Shown piece after piece: positions 17,894-26,877 of a stretch of DNA of 64,000 nucleotides. The position numbers and the translations under genes are program-made. How positions within the stretch are numbered: the stretch's first letter is position 1; each line of letters begins with the position of its first letter. Under the pieces are notes generated by a model, which saw nothing but the letters and a program-made list of their open reading frames with translations, did not search any database and had not been told where the DNA came from. The stretch lies in assembly GCA_025464625.1 (NCBI GenBank), contig JAOAUZ010000002.1, forward strand, positions 248,001 to 312,000. Reading direction: 5' to 3'. Origin of the DNA: Rickettsiales bacterium (GTDB lineage Bacteria > Pseudomonadota > Alphaproteobacteria > Rickettsiales > SXRF01).

Positions 17894-17905
17894 AAAGGCA
17901 CAAAA

Positions 17906-18835
17906 ATGACTCTATCACTATTTCCGCACAAACCAACTTTTGATTTCATGGGTAAACGCTGGCTTGGTTTTATTTTTTCTATTGCGCTTACTGTTGCCTC
18001 TATCGGTATGACATTTACCAAAGGTCTTAATCTCGGCATTGATTTTACTGGTGGGATTTTGATGGAGATCCACACTCCACAAGTGGCAGATTTAGGCAAG
18101 CTCCGCGAGGTTTTAGGGCATCAGGGTTTCGGTGAAATTTCACTGCAAAATATCGGCGATGTAAAAGCTGGTTTGGATGTTATGATCCGTATTCAGGTGT
18201 CGGACACTGACAATCAATCTGCAGCTATCAAGAAAGTTAAAGATGTTCTGGAAAAAGAAATTGTCAGCGGAATTGAATACCGAAAAATTGATTATGTGGG
18301 CCCCACTGTTGGGCGGGAACTTATAGAATCTGGCGTATATGCCGTGCTTTCAGCATTTGCCTGCATCATGCTTTATGTATGGTTTCGTTTCGAGTGGCAA
18401 TACGGAGTAGGGGCTATTTTAGCTCTTATCCATGATAGCATTCTGATTCTTGGTTTTTTTGCATTCACCCGCTTAGAATTTGGGCTTACCGCGGTTGCTG
18501 CGATTCTCACCATAGTTGGTTATTCAATCAATGACTCGGTGGTGATTTATGACCGCATCCGCGAAAATATGCGTCGCTTCAAAAAAATGCCTATTTTCGA
18601 TTTACTGAATGTCAGCATCAATGAGACATTGTCACGCACTGTTCTTACTGCATCAACCACTCTGCTTGCCTCAATCGCATTGCTGGTGTTTGGTGGTGAA
18701 GTAATCCGCGCTTTCTCAGCAGCTATGGTATTTGGCGTTATTATCGGTACATATTCATCAATATTTATTTCTGCACCAACACTTATTTACTTGAATTTAC
18801 GCGCTAACACAGAGACTAAAGTTGAACCTGCATAG
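17906..18835 (+). CDS. secF: protein translocase subunit SecF
   Basis: A 309-residue SecF with six membrane helices: one N-terminal, then the periplasmic P1 region with the GLNLGIDFTGG motif (about 40-50), then five C-terminal helices including the GYSINDSVVIYDRIREN signature (about 207-222). With SecD it uses proton motive force to aid protein export. secD normally lies directly upstream in alphaproteobacteria; here the restriction-modification pair occupies that place and no secD is in the window. A palindromic repeat follows it. Confidence 0.95.
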   Translation: MTLSLFPHKPTFDFMGKRWLGFIFSIALTVASIGMTFTKGLNLGIDFTGGILMEIHTPQVADLGKLREVLGHQGFGEISLQNIGDVKAGLDVMIRIQVSDTDNQSAAIKKVKDVLEKEIVSGIEYRKIDYVGPTVGRELIESGVYAVLSAFACIMLYVWFRFEWQYGVGAILALIHDSILILGFFAFTRLEFGLTAVAAILTIVGYSINDSVVIYDRIRENMRRFKKMPIFDLLNVSINETLSRTVLTASTTLLASIALLVFGGEVIRAFSAAMVFGVIIGTYSSIFISAPTLIYLNLRANTETKVEPA

Positions 18836-18870
18836 TTTGTATGTCTTACATTTTTATGGATGAAAATGCT

Positions 18871-18943
18871 GTCATTCCGAATGCAATGAGGAATCTTTGC
18901 AATATTTATAACGCAAAGATCCCTCGACTACGCTCGGGATGAC
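18871..18943. repeat. palindromic repeat, copy 1 (intergenic)
   Basis: A 73-base imperfect palindrome starting GTCATTCCGA and ending CTCGGGATGAC, with complementary inner blocks AATCTTTGC and GCAAAGAT. It is one of five related elements in the window and lies between secF and ribF, where it could also act as an mRNA hairpin. Confidence 0.85.
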
Positions 18944-18970
18944 GGTAAGTAATCTGACAAGGGCAAAACG

Positions 18971-19909
18971 GTGAAAATTTTTCGTGATCTTGATAAAATA
19001 CCTGCGGAGTATAAAAACGCTGTTATTACGCTGGGAAATTTTGACGGGCTGCATATCGGACATCGCGCAATAATCGCTGAGGCAAAAGCAATTGCTGCTG
19101 CCACAAAATCTCCTCTCGCGCTGATGACTTTTGAACCGCATCCCAGAGAATTTTTTGCCAGTGATAAGGGAAGTAGTGGGCTACGGATTTATAACCTACG
19201 CAGTAAATTGATAGCCATTAAATCGCTGGGAATAGAATGCGTATTTCTGCTGCGTTTCAATGATAAGCTGACAAATTTAAGCGCGCACGATTTTATTAAA
19301 AAAATTCTGGTGGATAAGCTACGCGCAAAACATATTGTCACTGGCGAGAATTTCTTTTTTGGTAAAAACAGGCAGGGCAATAAAGAGCTACTGGCGCATG
19401 AGGCTGCCTCCCTTTCGTTTAGTTATACAGCCTACGCACAAGTGCTTGATAATGGAAATAATACAGTATCTTCAAGCAACATACGCTTACTTCTTGGTAA
19501 TGGTGATGTAAAAAAAACAGCATCCCTTCTGGGGCAACCATACCACATTAGTGGCAGAGTAAAACATGGTGAAAATAGAGGCAGCAGGATAGGATTTCCC
19601 ACCGCTAATATCGCGCTTGATAAATTATTTCTACCACGTTTTGGTGTGTATGAAGTAACTGCTCAAATTGAAGGTCAAAAAGAAAGCTATAATGCTATAG
19701 CTAACCTAGGTATAAAACCAACTTTTGGGATTAACGCACCGCTGCTTGAAGTGCATTTATTTGATTTTTCTGGGAATCTGTACGGAAAAAGATTATGTGT
19801 AGAATTCAAAGAATTCATCCGCGAAGAAAAAAAATTCCAATCCCTTGATGAATTAAAAGCTCAAATTGCTATGGATTGCGAGAAGGTAAAGTTATTGGGC
19901 AATATATGA
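18971..19909 (+). CDS. ribF: bifunctional riboflavin kinase / FAD synthetase
   Basis: A 312-residue enzyme making FMN and FAD. The N-terminal adenylyltransferase domain holds GNFDGLHIGHRAII (about 22-35) and TFEPHPREFF; the C-terminal kinase domain (about 185-305) holds GRVKHGENRGSRIGFPTANI. It starts with GTG just after the repeat element. Its stop overlaps the lspA ATG (ATGA). It is the first gene of a run of coupled genes reaching to purH. Confidence 0.94.
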   Translation: MKIFRDLDKIPAEYKNAVITLGNFDGLHIGHRAIIAEAKAIAAATKSPLALMTFEPHPREFFASDKGSSGLRIYNLRSKLIAIKSLGIECVFLLRFNDKLTNLSAHDFIKKILVDKLRAKHIVTGENFFFGKNRQGNKELLAHEAASLSFSYTAYAQVLDNGNNTVSSSNIRLLLGNGDVKKTASLLGQPYHISGRVKHGENRGSRIGFPTANIALDKLFLPRFGVYEVTAQIEGQKESYNAIANLGIKPTFGINAPLLEVHLFDFSGNLYGKRLCVEFKEFIREEKKFQSLDELKAQIAMDCEKVKLLGNI

Positions 19910-20385
19910 AAAGAAAACCAAATACACGAATATCATCACTTACTATTGCCCTGATAATTTTTATTCTGGATCAATGGAGCAAATTCAGCATATTACAACA
20001 TCCTGAATTATCGAATTATAAAACAATAGCAGTAACCTCGTTCTTCAACCTTGTTCTGGTATTTAACCGCGGTGTGAGTTTTGGAATGTTCGCAGGACAA
20101 AACCAGCCTTTACTTCTTATCGCCATAGCAGCAATAATTTTATCCATCCTGATTGTGTGGTTATGGGGCAATTCATCACTTATGGTCGCCATCGGCATAG
20201 GATTTATTATCGGCGGAGCATTAGGAAATGTGGTCGATCGCATTCTCTATGGCGCAGTGGTAGATTTCTTGGATTTCCATATAAATGATTTGCACTGGCC
20301 AGCGTTTAATATTGCCGATAGTTTTGTTTTCATAGGTGTTGTAGTTTTATGCGTTTATAGTATGTTCTTCGAGAAGAAAAATTAG
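19906..20385 (+). CDS. lspA: lipoprotein signal peptidase
   Basis: A 159-residue inner-membrane aspartyl protease with four helices that cleaves prolipoprotein signals. Catalytic motifs are NVVDRILYGAVVDFLDF (first Asp) and FNIADSF (second Asp). The ATG at 19906 overlaps the ribF stop; a further upstream start is unlikely. The next gene encodes a lipoprotein, a plausible substrate. Confidence 0.93.
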   Translation: MKRKPNTRISSLTIALIIFILDQWSKFSILQHPELSNYKTIAVTSFFNLVLVFNRGVSFGMFAGQNQPLLLIAIAAIILSILIVWLWGNSSLMVAIGIGFIIGGALGNVVDRILYGAVVDFLDFHINDLHWPAFNIADSFVFIGVVVLCVYSMFFEKKN

Positions 20386-20400
20386 CCTCAAGGATTCCTT

Positions 20401-21096
20401 ATGAAACTCTCAGCAAAACTATCCGTATTATTTACAACCTGCAGCCTTCTTTCCCTCACTGCCTGCGGTGGCGGCACAGTAAAAGACACCTTGGGCATAG
20501 GTCGCAAAGCACCAGATGAATTCCGCGTGGTATCACGCCCACCGCTTTCTGTTCCTCCGCAATTTAACCTGCGTCCACCTTCAGCAAATGCGGAATCACC
20601 GACTGTAATTCCAGCAGATAAGCAAGCGCAATCAATAATCACTGGTACTGCTGTAAAAACAAAAACTAGCAAAAATACAAAAGATGATGAAAATACTTTT
20701 GACTTAAAGGATGGCGATGCCGACACAGCTGTTGCTCCCGTTGACTCGACGGAACTACCTTCAACTACAACTAAGAAGGGTAGCAAAAAATCAGCTCCTG
20801 AAAAGGTCTCTAATGAATCTGGGTTTCTGAAAAAAATTGGCGCTGATAGAGCAGACCCGACAGTTCGCGACACGCTAATCCAACAAAAAATAGAGGCACA
20901 GGAAAAACAGGAAGAAGCCAGCTGGTGGAGCAGTGTAACCGCAAGTAAAGATAAAAAAGAAACTCTGGTGAATGCGAAAAAAGAAGCAGAGCGTATCCAG
21001 AAAAATAAGGCAGAGAACAAGCCTGTAACTGAGGGCGAAACTCCTGAAGTAAAAGATAAAGACCGCGGAGTTCTTGGTAATATTTTTGGCTGGTAA
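20401..21096 (+). CDS. DUF3035-type lipoprotein (BamF-like)
   Basis: A 231-residue predicted lipoprotein: signal peptide with lipobox SLTAC (Cys22), then TLGIGRKAPDEFRVVSRPPLSVPPQFNLRPP (segment about 30-60), the signature of DUF3035 proteins found between lspA and M16 peptidase genes in alphaproteobacteria. Some members are associated with the BAM outer-membrane assembly complex. The rest is low-complexity, rich in Lys, Thr and Asp/Glu, probably extended in the periplasm. It abuts the M16 gene with no spacer. Confidence 0.8.
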   Translation: MKLSAKLSVLFTTCSLLSLTACGGGTVKDTLGIGRKAPDEFRVVSRPPLSVPPQFNLRPPSANAESPTVIPADKQAQSIITGTAVKTKTSKNTKDDENTFDLKDGDADTAVAPVDSTELPSTTTKKGSKKSAPEKVSNESGFLKKIGADRADPTVRDTLIQQKIEAQEKQEEASWWSSVTASKDKKETLVNAKKEAERIQKNKAENKPVTEGETPEVKDKDRGVLGNIFGW

Positions 21097-22443
21097 ATGC
21101 GTAACAAAATCAACATTACCTGCGCGCTTTTGGCGTTTTTCTGGACATCGCCTTTGCATGCGGCTGATGCTCCAGTAATTGAGAATTTTACCCTAAAAAA
21201 CGGGCTGGAAGTTATTGTAATTCCTAACCACCGAATTCCTGCCGTTAATCACACTCTATGGTATCGCATCGGTGCTGCTGATGATCCATCTGGGAAATCT
21301 GGGCTGGCGCATTACCATGAACATGCAATGTTCCTTGGCACAAAAAAATATAAATCAGGTGAATATAGCAATATAATCGCTCGCAATGGCGGCGAACAGA
21401 ATGCCTTTACTGGGCATGATGCCACCGCTTATTTTATCAATATTTCCAAAGAAAATCTGCCACTCGCTATGGAGATGGAAGCTGACAGAATGGGTGAGCT
21501 TACTGCCAGCGATGACGCTATGGAAAAAGAAAAGCAGGTGATTATAGAAGAGAGGCGGATGCGTGTTGATAATAATCCTGACGCACTTCTTTATGAACAA
21601 GTAAATGCCCTCTTGTTCCGCCATCACCCTTACCGCCTGCCTGTTATTGGCTGGCAGCATGAAATGAACAATCTTAGCAAACAAGATGTAATCGATTTTC
21701 ATAAAAAATGGTATCATCCAAATAATGCAATTCTTATTGTAGGCGGCGATGTAACAGCCGCAGAAGTAAAATCTCTGGCTGAAAAATATTACGGTAAAAT
21801 TCCTAGAGCATCCATTCCAGCACGCCACTGGAATGAAGAACCTCCACAGCGCGGTGAGCGACGCATAACCATGCACCACTCGCAAGTTTCGCAAGCGGAA
21901 TTATCACGGGTATATGCTGTACCCAGCCTCGGTTACGGCAAAAAAGAACAGGCTTTGCCTTTATTTGTGCTGGCTCAAGTGCTAGGCGGTGGTAAAACCA
22001 GTAGGCTATATCGTTCATTGGTGACTGAGCAAAAATTAGCAACCGCCATAAATGTTGATTATAACGGATTTACGCGTGGACCAGCAGAATTTTCTATAGA
22101 TCTTGTGCCAGAGCAAGGTGTTGATCCAGCAAAATTGGAAGAGGCTGCGAACAAGGAATTGGAAAAATTCCTGAAAGAAGGTTTAACGGATGAGGAATTA
22201 TCGCGCGCGAAAACTTTGCTGAAAGCTGAAACCATTTTTGCTCGTGATGGTCTTTCGGAAATAGCCAATGTCATAGGCTGGATAAGGATGATTGGGCTGG
22301 ATAGCAACTATTTCACTAACTTCTCAGAACTTGTCGATAAAATTTCTGCACAGGACGTGCTTGCTGCTGCCAAAGAAGCCCTGAGAAGTGAACAATCTGT
22401 AACTGCTTCGCTTCTGCCTGAAAAAGAAGGTGCAGAAAAATGA
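21097..22443 (+). CDS. M16-family zinc metallopeptidase (catalytic partner)
   Basis: A 448-residue exported M16 protein. A signal peptide ends near HAADA (about 24). The inverted zinc motif is H72-x-x-E75-H76 within the segment GLAHYHEHAM, and the third ligand region is VIIEERRMR near 150. The C-terminal M16C half (about 190-430) includes GGGKTSRLYRSL. It degrades peptides in the periplasm, probably as a heterodimer with the next gene product, which lacks the zinc motif. It overlaps that gene by ATGA. Confidence 0.92.
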   Translation: MRNKINITCALLAFFWTSPLHAADAPVIENFTLKNGLEVIVIPNHRIPAVNHTLWYRIGAADDPSGKSGLAHYHEHAMFLGTKKYKSGEYSNIIARNGGEQNAFTGHDATAYFINISKENLPLAMEMEADRMGELTASDDAMEKEKQVIIEERRMRVDNNPDALLYEQVNALLFRHHPYRLPVIGWQHEMNNLSKQDVIDFHKKWYHPNNAILIVGGDVTAAEVKSLAEKYYGKIPRASIPARHWNEEPPQRGERRITMHHSQVSQAELSRVYAVPSLGYGKKEQALPLFVLAQVLGGGKTSRLYRSLVTEQKLATAINVDYNGFTRGPAEFSIDLVPEQGVDPAKLEEAANKELEKFLKEGLTDEELSRAKTLLKAETIFARDGLSEIANVIGWIRMIGLDSNYFTNFSELVDKISAQDVLAAAKEALRSEQSVTASLLPEKEGAEK

Positions 22444-23756
22444 GAAAAATAATTCTTCTGATAACAATCTTGTTTGCGACACCATCCTTTGCAACAACTG
22501 TAAAAGAAGTAAAAACTCAAAGCGGTTTTACAGCTTGGTTGGTTGAAGAACACTCGCAACCACTGATTTCCGTAAATATCGCCTTCAGAGATAGCGGAAC
22601 AGCTTATGACCCAGATGGCAGGGAAGGGCGCGCTGCTGTAGCCTCCGCAATGCTGCTGGAAGGGGCAGGGGGTATGGATTCACAAACCTTCGCCCGAACC
22701 TTAGAATCACACGCTATACGCCTTTCATTTTCTACTGATGAAGATAATTTTTCTGCAAATTTAGAAGCACTTAGTGAGCATAGGCAGCAGGCTTTTTCAT
22801 TTCTGGGGCTGACTCTAACAAAACCACGTTTTGATGAAGATGCGCTTGATAGCGTAAAAAGGCGGACGCTATCTACCTTAAAACAACAACAGGAAAAGCC
22901 TAATTACCGCCTGTCGCGTGCATGGCAGGAAAGAATTTACGGCAATCATCCATATAGCAAACCAGAACTGGGTACAGAAAAAACTATAAGTGATTTAAGT
23001 AGTGATGATTTACGGGTTTTTACCAGTAATTATTTAACCAGAAGCAACATAATTATCAGCGTTGTTGGCGATATAACAGCAGAGGAACTTTCATCCCTGC
23101 TTGATAAAAATCTGGGTGGTTTGCCAATAAATTATAAACCAGACGTAAAACTGGGTGACATTACTCCCCCAACCGATGAAAAACAGATAGTTATCGAGCA
23201 AGATATTCCGCAAACTATTATTCGCTTTGGAATGAAAGGCTTAAAACGCAGCGATCCCGATTACATAACTGGTTATGTGGTAAATTACCTGCTCGGCGGT
23301 GGCACTCTAACTTCCCGCCTTAATAATGAGATTCGTGAGAAACGCGGTCTGGCCTACTCTGTATCATCAAATCTAATTCCCATGCAGCATTGCGCCATCT
23401 TTATGGGTGGATTTGCCACCCGCAATGAAAAAGCTGGAGAGGCAGTTTCCATACTCAAGAAAACTCTAGCAGAATTTGCTGAAAAAGGGACAAATGAAGC
23501 GGAACTGGCTGATGCCAAACGCTTTCTTACTGGCTCATTTGTTGTGTCTATGGATAGCAATAGCAAAATTGTCGGTTTTCTCACTATGATGCAATTACAT
23601 AATCTTGGAATTGACTATATGGATAAACGTAATAATCTCATTAATTCAATCACCGTAAAACAGGTTGGTGATCTCGTAAAACGATTGATACAACCTGATA
23701 AATTACAGGTGATTATGATAGGAAAACCTCTACTGGGCGGGGATAGCAAACCATGA
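22440..23756 (+). CDS. M16-family peptidase homologue, zinc motif lost
   Basis: A 438-residue M16-fold protein with a signal peptide (ending FATT, about 20). At the position of HxxEH it reads GRAAVASAMLLEGAGG, so the zinc ligands are absent and it is probably the non-catalytic half of a pair, as in mitochondrial processing peptidase-like dimers. The typical substrate-binding loop GGGTLTSRLNNEIREKRGLAY is present (residues about 284-304). It overlaps the catalytic partner and pgi by four bases each. Confidence 0.92.
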   Translation: MRKIILLITILFATPSFATTVKEVKTQSGFTAWLVEEHSQPLISVNIAFRDSGTAYDPDGREGRAAVASAMLLEGAGGMDSQTFARTLESHAIRLSFSTDEDNFSANLEALSEHRQQAFSFLGLTLTKPRFDEDALDSVKRRTLSTLKQQQEKPNYRLSRAWQERIYGNHPYSKPELGTEKTISDLSSDDLRVFTSNYLTRSNIIISVVGDITAEELSSLLDKNLGGLPINYKPDVKLGDITPPTDEKQIVIEQDIPQTIIRFGMKGLKRSDPDYITGYVVNYLLGGGTLTSRLNNEIREKRGLAYSVSSNLIPMQHCAIFMGGFATRNEKAGEAVSILKKTLAEFAEKGTNEAELADAKRFLTGSFVVSMDSNSKIVGFLTMMQLHNLGIDYMDKRNNLINSITVKQVGDLVKRLIQPDKLQVIMIGKPLLGGDSKP

Positions 23757-25051
23757 ATCTATATCGTCACTTAACTGACTGCTGTATGCAGGAAAAAATC
23801 GGGGTACATGGTCTTAGCACAGAGGAAGTTGCTGGGCTTATGACCTCACTAAAATCTGGATTTTCTAAGCTTAAATCTGGTAATTTCGTGGGGGCAAATC
23901 CGATATTAAATATAACTTCTCGAACTGATGATTTCGAAGCAATTGAAATACTTACAGAAGCAATCCGCAAGCGCTTTAATCATGTAGTGGTGGTTGGATC
24001 TGGTGGTTCAGGTTTAAGTGGAGCAGCACTCCTCGCTTTTGCCCCATGTCCTGCGCCAACATTTGATTTTCTTGATAATATTGACCCAGACATGCTGGAA
24101 GATATTTTAGCAAAAATACAGATTGAGCATACCTGCTTCATAGTCATCAGCAAAAGCGGGACAACTCTGGAAACATTAAGCCAGACCTATGCGATAATCA
24201 GCCGTATAAAGAAAAAAATTGGGCGCACTGCTCTTCCTGCACAAATGATTATTATTACCGAACCAGAAGAATATGAAGGAAAGAATCCTTTGCGCCAGCT
24301 TGCGCGTGAATATGATGTTCGAGTATTGGATCATGAAACCGACATTGGCGGAAGATTTGCTATCTTAACTAATGTTGGTCTGCTTCCCGCAGCAATCGCT
24401 GGGATTGATATTTATGCGCTACGCCGTGGCGCGCGCAGCGTTATAACGCAACTGGAAAACGCAACAAACCTAGAAGAATTTGCTCCAGCAATTGGTGCTG
24501 CCGTACAATATGGCTTCTACCAGCGCAGCCGTAACATCAGCGTACTGCTTCCTTACAGTCAACGCCTATCAGGATTATCGTCATGGTATAGACAGTGCTG
24601 GGCAGAAAGCCTCGGCAAAGAGGGGAAGGGAACTACTCCTGCTTGCGCTATGGGCAGCACCGACCAGCATAGCCAGCTACAACTTTATCTAAGTGGTCCT
24701 AAAGACAAACTATTTCACATGATAACCTTAAGGCGCGAAGGAACAGGTGATGAAATTGAGGTTTTAGGAAATCGTCCAGAACTTGCCTATATGCACGGAA
24801 AAACACTTGGCGACGTTATGGCAGCACAGCAAAAGGCAACTTTTGAAACGCTAGTTGGTAATCGCTGCCCAACTAGACTTATTGAGTTAGATGCACTCAC
24901 AGCGGAACATTTCGGTGCGCTTATAATGCATTTTACATTGGAAATAATCTTCATGTCATTCTTATTCGAGATTAATCCTTTTGACCAGCCAGCCGTTGAA
25001 GAAAGTAAGGTTCTCGCACGGCAATATCTCTCATCTGGTGAAAGACAGTGA
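23753..25051 (+). CDS. pgi: glucose-6-phosphate isomerase
   Basis: A 432-residue Pgi interconverting glucose-6-P and fructose-6-P. VVVVGSGGSGLSGAAL (about 78-93) and VISKSGTTLETL (about 132-143) are the sugar-phosphate-binding SIS motifs; the second SIS domain contains SWYRQCWAESLGKEGKG and TPACAMGSTDQHSQLQLYL. It is shorter than E. coli Pgi (549) but similar to the compact alphaproteobacterial type. Both ends overlap neighbours by four bases. Confidence 0.92.
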   Translation: MNLYRHLTDCCMQEKIGVHGLSTEEVAGLMTSLKSGFSKLKSGNFVGANPILNITSRTDDFEAIEILTEAIRKRFNHVVVVGSGGSGLSGAALLAFAPCPAPTFDFLDNIDPDMLEDILAKIQIEHTCFIVISKSGTTLETLSQTYAIISRIKKKIGRTALPAQMIIITEPEEYEGKNPLRQLAREYDVRVLDHETDIGGRFAILTNVGLLPAAIAGIDIYALRRGARSVITQLENATNLEEFAPAIGAAVQYGFYQRSRNISVLLPYSQRLSGLSSWYRQCWAESLGKEGKGTTPACAMGSTDQHSQLQLYLSGPKDKLFHMITLRREGTGDEIEVLGNRPELAYMHGKTLGDVMAAQQKATFETLVGNRCPTRLIELDALTAEHFGALIMHFTLEIIFMSFLFEINPFDQPAVEESKVLARQYLSSGERQ

Positions 25052-26877
25052 TTAGAATTCTACCGCCAACCTTGATAAACCGCATCGCTGCGGGCGAGGT
25101 GGTGGAGCGTCCTGCTTCAGTAGTTAAAGAGCTGGTGGAAAATGCCCTTGATGCTGGCGCAACACGCATAGATGTTATTCTAGAACAAGGCGGAAAAAAC
25201 CGCATTGTCGTTACCGATAATGGCAAAGGAATGACGCGCGATGAGCTTGCTGTTGCCATACAACGACATGCTACTTCTAAACTACCGTCGGACGACTTGC
25301 TGGATATTCGCTTTCTTGGATTTCGTGGTGAGGCTCTGCCATCAATAGGTTCGGTGAGTCGCATGAGCATAACCAGCAGAACAGCAGGCAGCGAAAATGC
25401 GTGGCAGATTTTGGTGGAAGGTGGCGATGTAAGCGAGCCAATTCCTGCAACTTTAGCACAAGGAACATCTATACAGGTGCGGGATTTGTTTTACGCCACA
25501 CCAGCACGGCTTAAATTCTTAAAAACCGAACGCACAGAAATTTCGCAAAGCGTTGATATGCTGGGTCGACTCGCAATGGCGTATCCAGAAGTTTCTTTTT
25601 CGCTGACTTCTGATGGCAAAAATATGTTTAAGGTTGCAGCAACCAGCGGAATACTGGAAAGGCTGCGCGATATTATGGGCAAAGGATTTGCTGAAAATTC
25701 ACTGCCACTCAATCATATTCGTGAATCTGTAACTTTGACTGGCTTTGCTTCCTTGCCAACATTCAATCGCGGAACATCCAGCGAACAATATTTATTTGTT
25801 GGCGGTAGACCAGTGCGCGATCGCCTGCTGCTTGGTGCAGTAAAAGGCGCATATCAGGATGTTCTGGCACATGACCGCCATCCTGTCGTTGCCTTGTTTA
25901 TTGATCTGCCCAGCGCGGAGGTTGATGTCAATGTTCATCCCGCCAAAGCAGAAGTGCGTTTCCGCGATAGCCAGATGATTCGTGGAATGATTGTTGGGGC
26001 AATCAGAAACGCCCTATCCAGCGCAGGTTTTCGAGCTTCCAACACAGTAGGGGCGCAAGCACTAGAACGTTTTGCAACCACAGCATCAAATTATAATTCG
26101 TCTCCTTCCTATAATTATGGCAACTACGCTCAAGCGCAGTCGCAAACTGTTTTCGCCACCTTAAATGAATCCGCAATGCGTGTGTTTGAACCACAACCAA
26201 ATATCATGTCGTTAATTCCAAGCGATATGCTGCCACCAATGGCTCGCTCCCATGAATCATATGAGCGACAGGAAACAAATATTGATTACACCCTCTATCC
26301 ACTCGGTGCAGCAAGATGTCAATTACACAAAACCTATATTGTAGCAGAAACTACTGATGGTCTCGTTATTGTTGATCAGCATGCGGCGCATGAACGTTTA
26401 GTATTGGAACAGATGAAAATTTCTTTGGGAAAAACTGCAATTGCTAGACAAAAATTACTTATTCCTGAAATAGTGCAACTTAATGAAGTTATGGCAGAAG
26501 CATTACTCGCCCGCCAACAGGAACTATTGGAGCTTGGTTTTGCAGTTGAGAGTTTCGGCAGCGAAACAATTATTGTAAGAGAAACACCAGCTATGCTTGG
26601 TGAGGTTGACGTGCAGGGATTGGTTCGGGAATTGGCAGATAATATAAGTGAGTACGGTGAAACTTTGGCTCTGCGGGAAAAAATAGAACAGCTTTCAGGT
26701 ACTATAGCCTGTCACGGCAGTGTGCGAGCTGGTCGCTCATTAAATGTTACTGAAATGAATTCCTTGCTCAGACAAATGGAGCAGACTCCTCTCTCTGGAC
26801 AATGTAACCACGGTCGCCCAACTTACATTGAACTCAAACGCAAAGATGTTGAGACATTATTTGGGAGGAAGGGATGA
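25048..26877 (+). CDS. mutL: DNA mismatch repair protein MutL (endonuclease type)
   Basis: A 609-residue MutL. The GHKL ATPase domain shows ENALDAGAT (32-40), TDNGKGM (56-62) and GFRGEALPSIGSVS (about 91-104). A Tyr/Ser/Asn-rich linker (about 345-410) joins the dimerisation domain, which contains DQHA at 443-446 with Glu449 and Glu454, the DQHA(X)2E(X)4E nicking-endonuclease motif. Near the end GRSLNVTEMNSLLRQME and CNHGRPT complete the metal site. A GTG start overlaps the pgi stop (GTGA). A GATC methylase is encoded nearby, but an endonuclease-type MutL does not need MutH. Confidence 0.94.
   Translation: MIRILPPTLINRIAAGEVVERPASVVKELVENALDAGATRIDVILEQGGKNRIVVTDNGKGMTRDELAVAIQRHATSKLPSDDLLDIRFLGFRGEALPSIGSVSRMSITSRTAGSENAWQILVEGGDVSEPIPATLAQGTSIQVRDLFYATPARLKFLKTERTEISQSVDMLGRLAMAYPEVSFSLTSDGKNMFKVAATSGILERLRDIMGKGFAENSLPLNHIRESVTLTGFASLPTFNRGTSSEQYLFVGGRPVRDRLLLGAVKGAYQDVLAHDRHPVVALFIDLPSAEVDVNVHPAKAEVRFRDSQMIRGMIVGAIRNALSSAGFRASNTVGAQALERFATTASNYNSSPSYNYGNYAQAQSQTVFATLNESAMRVFEPQPNIMSLIPSDMLPPMARSHESYERQETNIDYTLYPLGAARCQLHKTYIVAETTDGLVIVDQHAAHERLVLEQMKISLGKTAIARQKLLIPEIVQLNEVMAEALLARQQELLELGFAVESFGSETIIVRETPAMLGEVDVQGLVRELADNISEYGETLALREKIEQLSGTIACHGSVRAGRSLNVTEMNSLLRQMEQTPLSGQCNHGRPTYIELKRKDVETLFGRKG

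Noticed and set aside
20388-21116. Long minus-strand frame of 242 codons opposite the DUF3035 lipoprotein gene
   Set aside because: It mirrors the low-complexity sense strand; the plus-strand gene has a lipobox, family motif and operon context.
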